Part shown: piece by piece, positions 1 to 5,158 of the stretch
How positions within the stretch are numbered: the stretch's first letter is position 1
How the letters are laid out: every line of letters starts with the position of its first letter
Assembly: GCA_040775095.1 (NCBI GenBank)
Contig: JAXGTD010000110.1
Coordinates: forward strand, 1 to 14,180
Origin: JAXGTD01 sp040775095
GTDB taxonomy: Bacteria > Pseudomonadota > Gammaproteobacteria > Chromatiales > Chromatiaceae
Direction: 5' to 3'
Length of the DNA stretch: 14,180 nucleotides
Notes under the pieces: model-generated
Databases searched by the model: none
Told to the model about the DNA's origin: nothing
What the model saw: only the letters and a program-made list of their open reading frames with translations
Made by a program: the position numbers and the translations under genes

Positions 1-1406
1 CAAATGCCCCGATCGTCGTGGTGCTGCTCGATGGCCGCGGCCACCACCCGCGAGACACCAATACCGTAGCAACCCATCGCCATGGTCACCGCCTTTCCCG
101 CCTCGTCGAGCACGACGGCCTTCATCGCCTCGCTGTACTTGCGTCCCAACTGGAAGATATGGCCAACCTCAATGCCACGGGCAATCGTGATCCTGCCCTG
201 TCCGTCGGGGCTGGGGTCACCCTCGACCACGTTGCGCAGGTCGGCCACCGGCGGCAGCGGCAGGTCGCGCTGCCAATTCAGACCGAACCAGTGCTGGCCG
301 TCCTGGTTGGCGCCAGCGCTGAAGTCAGCGGTCACCGCCACGGTGCGATCGGCGATGCACGGGATCGGCAGCCCCTTGGGTCCCAATGAGCCGGGGCCGG
401 CACCGATGGCCGCGCGGATCTCCTCTTCACTGGCCATGCGCAGCGGCGTTGCCACCTGGACCAGCTTGGCCGCCTTGATGGGGTTGAGCTCGTGGTCGCC
501 ACGAACCAGCAGTGCGATCAGGCCGCGCTCCGCGCCCGTGTCCGGGTCCGCGGCGGCCACCACCAGGGTCTTTACGGTCCGCTCGATGGGCTGGCCGAAC
601 TGGCTGACCAGGTCGTCGATGGTCCGCGCGTCCGGCGTGCCGACGAGGCGCGCCTCCTGCGCGGGCGCCGGGAGCGTATCGGCCAGCGCGACGGCCTCGG
701 CCAGCTCGACGTTGGCCGCATAATCGCTTGCGGTCGAGAACGCGATCTCGTCCTCGCCAGAGGCCGCCAGCACGTGGAACTCGTGGGAGGCATTGCCGCC
801 GATGCTGCCGGTATCCGCCTGGACCGGCCGGAAGTCCAGCCCGCAGCGGCGGAAGATGCGGCTATAGGTGTCGAACATCACGGCGTAGGTCTCCGCCAGG
901 GAGGCCTGATCCACATGGAAGGAGTACGCGTCCTTCATCAGGAACTCGCGCGCGCGCATCACCCCGAATCGCGGGCGGATCTCGTCGCGAAACTTGGTCT
1001 GGATCTGATAGAAATTGACCGGCAGCTGCTTGTAGCTCTTCAGCTCGCCGCGCGCCAGATCCGTAATGATCTCCTCGTGCGTCGGACCGAAACAGAACTC
1101 GCGCTGATGGCGGTCCTTCAGGCGCAGCAGCTCCGGGCCATACTGCTCCCAGCGCCCGGACTCCTGCCACAGCTCCGCCGGCTGCACCGCCGGCATCGAG
1201 ACCTCCAGCGCACCGGCGCGATCCATCTCCTCGCGGACAATGCGCTCCACCTTGCGCAGCACCCGCAACCCGAGCGGCAGCCAGGTGTACAGGCCCGCCG
1301 CGAGCTTGCGGATCATGCCCGCGCGCAGCATCAGCTTGTGGCTGGCGATCTCGGCGTCCGCGGGGGTCTCCTTGACGGTCTGAAGCGGGAACTGGGAGGT
1401 ACGCAT
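1..1406 (-). CDS. proS: Prolyl-tRNA synthetase, 3' end off the window
   Basis: Charges tRNA-Pro with proline in the cytoplasm. The visible 468 residues start MRTSQFPLQTVKE and match the bacterial (long, INS-containing) ProRS type, whose usual length is about 570 residues. The class II catalytic core is seen with the TxE segment GPTHEE at about residues 108-112 and motif 2 (FRDEIRPRFGVMRAREF, about 139-155). An insertion from about residue 224 to 400 corresponds to the INS domain that hydrolyses Ala-tRNA-Pro; YGIGVSR follows near residue 450. Class II motif 3 and the anticodon-binding domain lie beyond the window edge. The ATG start agrees with the family N-terminus, although the leader (ccattttcccc) lacks a good Shine-Dalgarno. 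It lies 286 bases downstream of kaiC on the same strand, but a separate promoter is visible, so it is probably an independent housekeeping unit. I see no convincing intrinsic terminator in that gap. Confidence 0.97.
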   Translation of the reverse strand, partial: MRTSQFPLQTVKETPADAEIASHKLMLRAGMIRKLAAGLYTWLPLGLRVLRKVERIVREEMDRAGALEVSMPAVQPAELWQESGRWEQYGPELLRLKDRHQREFCFGPTHEEIITDLARGELKSYKQLPVNFYQIQTKFRDEIRPRFGVMRAREFLMKDAYSFHVDQASLAETYAVMFDTYSRIFRRCGLDFRPVQADTGSIGGNASHEFHVLAASGEDEIAFSTASDYAANVELAEAVALADTLPAPAQEARLVGTPDARTIDDLVSQFGQPIERTVKTLVVAAADPDTGAERGLIALLVRGDHELNPIKAAKLVQVATPLRMASEEEIRAAIGAGPGSLGPKGLPIPCIADRTVAVTADFSAGANQDGQHWFGLNWQRDLPLPPVADLRNVVEGDPSPDGQGRITIARGIEVGHIFQLGRKYSEAMKAVVLDEAGKAVTMAMGCYGIGVSRVVAAAIEQHHDDRGI

Positions 1407-1434
1407 GGGGAAAATGGCGGGGGCAAAGGGCAGA

Positions 1435-1463
1435 AGTGTAGCGACGGGGCCGACGCGGGACAA
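1435..1463 (-). promoter_or_regulatory. Putative sigma70 promoter of proS
   Basis: On the minus strand, TTGTCC (1463-1458) and TACACT (1440-1435) are separated by exactly 17 bases. They lie 28 bases upstream of the proS ATG, predicting a short leader of about 20 nt. Each hexamer departs from consensus at two positions. The position and spacing make this a plausible dedicated promoter that would uncouple proS from the kai cluster. It is seen by pattern only. Confidence 0.55.
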
Positions 1464-1692
1464 CCAAGCCGACGCGATCGGCACCCCGGCGCACCCGTGG
1501 CGGACCAAACCCGGCCCCTGCTCGTCGCCGGTTGCCGCCTCGGGCCGGCGCGCCCACTACCCGGGTCTTGCACGCGGGCAAGCTCCCGGAAGAGCGGCGA
1601 TCACCACTGGCCTGCGTCTCCCATTGCCCGCGACGCCGTGCCGCAAGCCGCCGACAGGGGCCGGCAGCCATGACGCGCGACACGGTGGCTCC

Positions 1693-3237
1693 CTAGCCGG
1701 CCGGTGTCGAGCTCGGCTCGTCCTGGAACAGGCCATCCAGACGTTCCAGCTCCCGGGGCGTCACATGCCGGGGATGCCCGCTGAGGATCCCTGAGACGCT
1801 GCGGTAGGCGTTGCCGATATGCATACCCGTGGCGTCCACTGTGTATTGCCGGATGTCCTTGTCGTGCATCGAGCCACGCATCTTGAGCACGGTGATGCCG
1901 CGTTCCATCTCACCGAACATCTCCACGTAACGCAGCAGGATGATCGAATCGGTGATGGTCGAGATATGGGCCTCGGTCACCGACTCACCGCCCAGCAGGC
2001 TGGAGGTGGTCGAGGTGAAGAGTCCCGCGACCTCCTTGTGCTTGATGAAGGATGTGATGGCGATGACGAACTCCCGAAAGCCCTTCACGGAGGCGACCCG
2101 CTCCAGCGCCGAGAGGCTGTCGATGACCACCCGGTTGGGCTGGAAGTCCTCGATCAGGGTCTTGATGTGGATCAGGTGGTCCTCGAGGCTGGCGGTCTCT
2201 GGATAGGCCGAATGCACGCGAAGCAGGCCCTCCTGCTCCATGCGCTCGAAGTCCCTGCCCCAGCCGGAGGCATTGCGAAAGAGCTGATCGCGGCTCTCCT
2301 CAAAGGCCAGCAGCAGGCTGCGCTCGCCCTTGGCCGCGCCACCGGCGATGAACTCGGTGGTCATCAGGGTCTTGCCGCAACCCGTGGCGCCGGAAACCAG
2401 GATGATGGAGTCGCGGAAGAAGCCACCGCCGCACATCTGATCCAGGACCTCGTTGCCCGTGGTGATGCGCACGTACGAGGAGCGCTGCTTGAGCTCCATG
2501 GCCGAGAGCGGGATCAGGATGAGCCCGTGCCCGGGCATCACGGTGAACGGGAACTCGCCCTTCTGATGCTGGGTGCCGCGAAACTTGAGGATCTCCAGCG
2601 TGCGGCGGCGCTTCTCCGCCTCCAGCACGTTGCGCAGGATGATCACGTTGTCGGCGACAAACTCCTCGACCCCGAAACGGCTGATCTCGCCGTATTCGAC
2701 GACGCGCTCGGCGGTCATGAGGGCCGTGACGCCGAGGGACTTGAGGGCCGAGGCGACGCGAAACAGCTCGTTGCGCACCAACGCCGCATCGGCGAACTGG
2801 GTGAAGATGGCCCCCAGGGAGTCCATCGAGACGCGCGTCGCGCCAACCCGCCTGACCGCATTCTCGATGCGCGCCAGCAGGGCGCCCAGATCGAAGCGCC
2901 CGGCGACGATGACCTCATCCCCCGGGCTTGGCGCAACATTGACGAAGGCCCACTTGCCCTCCGCCTCCCAGGCCTGGATGTCCCAGCCCATGGAGAGCAT
3001 GTTCCGGCGCGTGTCCTCCGGCGGCTCCTCGAAGGTCACGAAGACGCCCGCCTGGCCGTACCTCTGAATGCCCTCGGCGAGGAACTGCGTCGCCAGCATG
3101 GTCTTGGCGCTACCCGCGCTGCCCGCCACCAGGGTGGTGCGCCCGCCAGGCAGACCACCCATTGCGATCAGGTCGAAACCGTCGATTCCGGTTGGGACCT
3201 TGGTCACGCCATCGCGCGACGGTTCAGTCGAGTTCAT
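1693..3237 (-). CDS. kaiC: Circadian clock ATPase/autokinase KaiC
   Basis: Double-domain RecA-like ATPase. In cyanobacteria it forms the hexameric core of the clock and autophosphorylates on CII. The 514 residues (S. elongatus KaiC has 519) can be read side by side with the cyanobacterial protein. CI: P-loop GSAGSAKT (39-46), catalytic pair EE at 70-71 in FVTFEE, Walker B Asp 139. CII: P-loop GATGCGKT (283-290), EE at 313-314, Walker B Asp 373. The phosphorylation segment TEAHISTITD (421-430) keeps T421, S426 and T427, equivalent to T426/S431/T432. The A-loop region SGILSGHPRH (482-491) is followed by a tail of about 23 residues, where KaiA binds in cyanobacteria. The ATG start is supported by GGAGG seven bases upstream (3249-3245). 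It is the last gene of the cluster, 99 bases after kaiB. One oddity is that the CI P-loop has Ala44 where the Walker A consensus has Gly. Confidence 0.97.
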   Translation of the reverse strand: MNSTEPSRDGVTKVPTGIDGFDLIAMGGLPGGRTTLVAGSAGSAKTMLATQFLAEGIQRYGQAGVFVTFEEPPEDTRRNMLSMGWDIQAWEAEGKWAFVNVAPSPGDEVIVAGRFDLGALLARIENAVRRVGATRVSMDSLGAIFTQFADAALVRNELFRVASALKSLGVTALMTAERVVEYGEISRFGVEEFVADNVIILRNVLEAEKRRRTLEILKFRGTQHQKGEFPFTVMPGHGLILIPLSAMELKQRSSYVRITTGNEVLDQMCGGGFFRDSIILVSGATGCGKTLMTTEFIAGGAAKGERSLLLAFEESRDQLFRNASGWGRDFERMEQEGLLRVHSAYPETASLEDHLIHIKTLIEDFQPNRVVIDSLSALERVASVKGFREFVIAITSFIKHKEVAGLFTSTTSSLLGGESVTEAHISTITDSIILLRYVEMFGEMERGITVLKMRGSMHDKDIRQYTVDATGMHIGNAYRSVSGILSGHPRHVTPRELERLDGLFQDEPSSTPAG

Positions 3238-3336
3238 GGCTCACCCTCCACTTCACGCCATCTCGGTGGTTCGACAGCAAACTGTCAGCGACACAGGGAC
3301 CCGCCATTGGCGGCGCGGGAGCAGGGTGTCGGCCCC

Positions 3337-3633
3337 TCATCGCGTTGCGCTGCCGTCGGGTACCGGCATCAGATCGAGCCCCAGCAAGACCTTTTCCCTG
3401 TCGGAGAGGTCGCCGACGATCCGGCGCAGCGGCGGCGGGATCGCCTTGATCAGGGTCGGGGTGGCCACGATGCGCTCGTCCTCGGCCAACTGTGGTTGTT
3501 CCAACACATCGATGACACGCACGGAATACCTCCCGCCCAGATCCGTCTCACAGATGCGATGCAGATTGGCGAGGGCCATTTCGCTCCGGGGGGTACGGCC
3601 GGTGATGTAGAGCCTGAGCTGAAATTGTTCCAT
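3337..3633 (-). CDS. kaiB: Circadian clock protein KaiB
   Basis: Small thioredoxin-fold protein. In cyanobacteria it fold-switches, binds the KaiC CI ring and sequesters KaiA. The 98 residues align along the whole core of cyanobacterial KaiB: LRLYITGRTPRSEMAL at the N-terminus, VIDVLEQPQLAEDERIVATP in the centre with the Pro59 turn, then PPPLRRIVGDLSDREKVLLG. Gly85 and Asp87 correspond to G88/D90-region residues that control fold switching (G89 and D91 in T. elongatus numbering). The long acidic C-terminal tail of the S. elongatus protein is absent; this one ends soon after LDLMPVPDG. The reading frame is open further upstream to 3807, but homology begins at MEQFQL. A GAGG lies upstream of that ATG, so 3633 is chosen. 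It sits between the kaiA-like gene and kaiC in the order of the cyanobacterial operon. Confidence 0.96.
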   Translation of the reverse strand: MEQFQLRLYITGRTPRSEMALANLHRICETDLGGRYSVRVIDVLEQPQLAEDERIVATPTLIKAIPPPLRRIVGDLSDREKVLLGLDLMPVPDGSATR

Positions 3634-3696
3634 TGCGCGCCTCGGTAGCGTCGGATTGGATCGGTTAGGGAAATGCTGATCTAAAGCGTTTTCCGC

Positions 3697-3807
3697 CCGG
3701 GCCATGGAAGGCCCGGCATTCTCGAGCGCTGGCAGCGCTTGAAGATGGCGCCATACGGGGATCATCGCGCCCAGGTCGCGAGCTGAATCCCTCCGTGGTG
3801 GCGCCAC
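3697..3807 (-). promoter_or_regulatory. Structured kaiA-like/kaiB intergenic region: hairpin and repeated palindromes
   Basis: The 186-base gap before kaiB holds several symmetric elements. Two 10-bp palindromes share the core TGGCGCCA, ATGGCGCCAT at 3745-3754 and GTGGCGCCAC at 3798-3807, and are 53 bases apart (about five helical turns). AGCGCT occurs twice around a three-base centre near 3726-3740. A hairpin of 7 bp with a 6-base loop (arms 3697-3703 and 3710-3716) follows in the direction of transcription, with no U-run after it. These could be operator sites, an attenuating structure or an RNA-processing site that sets kaiBC levels apart from the upstream genes. No strong sigma70 promoter was seen here. 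Confidence 0.4.
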
Positions 3808-3819
3808 ACAGACATCCCA

Positions 3820-4668
3820 TCAGTCGTCCTTTCCACCCGCTTCCGCCCACCGGCTGGCCGGGGCGAACTGCCGATAGTAGCCGGCCAGATAGCCCATCAG
3901 CTCCAATAGCATCAGCCTGCCCTCCTCGGCGTAGAGTGGCTCTTGTTGGGGCGTCAGGGTCGAGATGATCTCGCCCAATGCCTCGGTGTGGATCTCCACG
4001 AGGTCCCTGGGCCCCGCCTTGAGCACCCCAAGGTCTCCCGCCATGTCCCGCAGGCGCGCCGAGACGCGGTGATCGACCTTGTATTTCTGCCCCTCCGCAA
4101 CCGCGTCCAGAAGGTCCCGATAGCGCGACACCAGGGCCTCGAAGTGTCTCTTCGAGTACGCCTTGAGCGGCAGTTTCCCATAGAGCGCGCCGGTGACATC
4201 CATCTCCCGCGGGCCGGAAATGGCCGCCAACTGGCGCAACTCCCGTTCGCGGCGGGCCTGCTGGCGCTCGGCCTCCAGTGCCAGGGTCAGACGCCGGCGC
4301 TCGATGGCGTAGCGCAGGGCCCGTTTCAGGCGATCCGGGTCGATCTGCCCCTTGGTCAGATAGTCTTGGGCGCCGCGCTGCAGGGATGCCAGCGCCAGAT
4401 CCTCGTCGTCCATGCCGGTGAGCACCAGGATGGGCAAGTCGCCAGCGACACCCCGCACGTGATCGACGGTCTCGACGCCCTCGCTGTCGGGCAGGTTGAG
4501 ATCGAGCAGGATGGCGTCCACGGACTCGGTGGTGAGGATCGCCCGGGCCCCCGCCAGCGCGTCGGCATGGAGCAGGTCCCAGGACGGGACACCCCGAAAC
4601 ATCTCCCGGACCAGCCCGGCGTCGCCGGGATTGTCCTCGACCATCAGCACACGTAACGAGGAAAACAC
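3820..4668 (-). CDS. Receiver protein with KaiA-like C-terminal domain (candidate KaiA/KaiA3-type KaiC regulator)
   Basis: This 282-residue protein is close to the 284 of S. elongatus KaiA. Residues 4-120 form a complete receiver domain: acidic pair E11/D12, phospho-acceptor D56 in ILLDLNLP, T84 and K106 in DYLTKG. A charged helix (about 120-150) links it to residues 165-270, predicted as an all-helical bundle. In that part DLVEIHTEALGE (222-233) and RLMLLELMGYLAGYYRQFAP (251-270) resemble by eye KaiA's VVEIHMELMEE and its RLTLID...YRRSIP end, nearly without gaps. The N-terminal domain of RsbU has the same fold and is the main alternative. Classical KaiA has a degenerate receiver, whereas Synechocystis KaiA3 combines a NarL-like receiver with a KaiA C-domain, which is the closest architecture I know. 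The GTG start has AGAGG seven bases upstream, directly after the preceding stop, suggesting translational coupling. The receiver is certain; the KaiA assignment is inference supported by the neighbouring kaiBC. Confidence 0.75.
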   Translation of the reverse strand: MFSSLRVLMVEDNPGDAGLVREMFRGVPSWDLLHADALAGARAILTTESVDAILLDLNLPDSEGVETVDHVRGVAGDLPILVLTGMDDEDLALASLQRGAQDYLTKGQIDPDRLKRALRYAIERRRLTLALEAERQQARRERELRQLAAISGPREMDVTGALYGKLPLKAYSKRHFEALVSRYRDLLDAVAEGQKYKVDHRVSARLRDMAGDLGVLKAGPRDLVEIHTEALGEIISTLTPQQEPLYAEEGRLMLLELMGYLAGYYRQFAPASRWAEAGGKDD

Positions 4669-4675
4669 GGACGAG

Positions 4676-4680
4676 CCTCT
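4676..4680 (-). promoter_or_regulatory. Ribosome binding site deciding the GTG start of the kaiA-like gene
   Basis: AGAGG lies seven bases before GTG (4668-4666) and immediately after the TGA of the Rcp1-like gene (4683-4681). The next in-frame ATG (residue 9) would remove the first beta strand of the receiver. The GTG start and tight stop/SD junction are therefore preferred, implying that ribosomes finishing the upstream gene may feed this one. Confidence 0.65.
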
Positions 4681-5127
4681 TCAAACATGCGGCAACCTGA
4701 CGATGGTAAACCAGAAGTCCTCGACGCTCTTCACTACCTTGGCAAACTGCACAAAGTCCACCGGCTTGGTGACATAGCAATTGGCGTGCAGCGCGTAGGT
4801 CTTGAGGATGTCCTCATCGGCACTGGAGGTGGTCAGCACCACCACCGGGATACGCTTGAGGGCATCGTCTTGCTTGATCTGGCGAAGCGCCTCGCGCCCG
4901 TCCATGCGCGGCAGGTTGAGATCGAGCAGGATCAGGTCCGGGGCGGGCGCATCCGCGAAACGGCCCTCCCGACGCAAGAACGCCATAGCCTCCACGCCGT
5001 CCTCGACGACATAGAGGTTGTTGACCAGCTTGCTCTCACTGAGGGCCTCCCGGGTCAGGCGGACATCACCGGGGTTATCCTCCACCAACAGGATCTCGGC
5101 CGGTGCGACGGTTAGCGGGTCGGACAT
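4681..5127 (-). CDS. Rcp1-family single-domain response regulator
   Basis: A 148-residue CheY-like receiver with no output domain. Visible landmarks are E16/D17 in LLVEDNPGD, phospho-acceptor D69 in LILLDLNLPRMDG, T99/T100 and K121 in YVTKP. The longer insertion before beta3 (REGRFADAPAP) and the C-terminal helix SVEDFWFTIVRLP are typical of the Rcp1 group, the partners of cyanobacterial phytochrome kinases such as Cph1. The frame is open further upstream inside the kinase gene. The family N-terminus, a length near 147 and GAGGAA upstream all support the ATG at 5127. It lies 31 bases after the histidine kinase gene and 12 bases before the kaiA-like gene, so it is almost certainly co-transcribed. 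It probably takes phosphate from the adjacent kinase and may compete with, or relay to, the receiver of the KaiA-like protein; that relation is inference. Confidence 0.93.
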   Translation of the reverse strand: MSDPLTVAPAEILLVEDNPGDVRLTREALSESKLVNNLYVVEDGVEAMAFLRREGRFADAPAPDLILLDLNLPRMDGREALRQIKQDDALKRIPVVVLTTSSADEDILKTYALHANCYVTKPVDFVQFAKVVKSVEDFWFTIVRLPHV

Positions 5128-5158
5128 GGTCGGCAGGTTCCTCGCAGTGTATGTCTGT

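Noticed and set aside
492..1673. Long plus-strand frames over proS
   Set aside because: ProRS is continuous on the minus strand with all expected motifs, and the opposite frames show no protein-like conservation.
1693..3237. RadA/Sms or single-domain KaiC-like ATPase
   Set aside because: Two complete RecA-like domains, the EE catalytic pairs and the T/S/T phosphorylation segment identify true KaiC; no zinc finger or Lon-like domain is present.
1819..3648. 609-codon open frame on the plus strand opposite kaiC and kaiB
   Set aside because: It is a complementary-strand shadow in GC-rich DNA: no recognisable domain, biased His/Asp/Leu composition, and full overlap with two clearly identified genes.
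3690..3720. Intrinsic terminator between the kaiA-like gene and kaiB
   Set aside because: The 7-bp hairpin is not followed by a U-run on the minus strand, so termination is not supported.
3634..3807. 58-codon N-terminal extension of KaiB
   Set aside because: No KaiB has such a part, the stretch contains the palindromes and hairpin, and a Shine-Dalgarno lies before the ATG at 3633.
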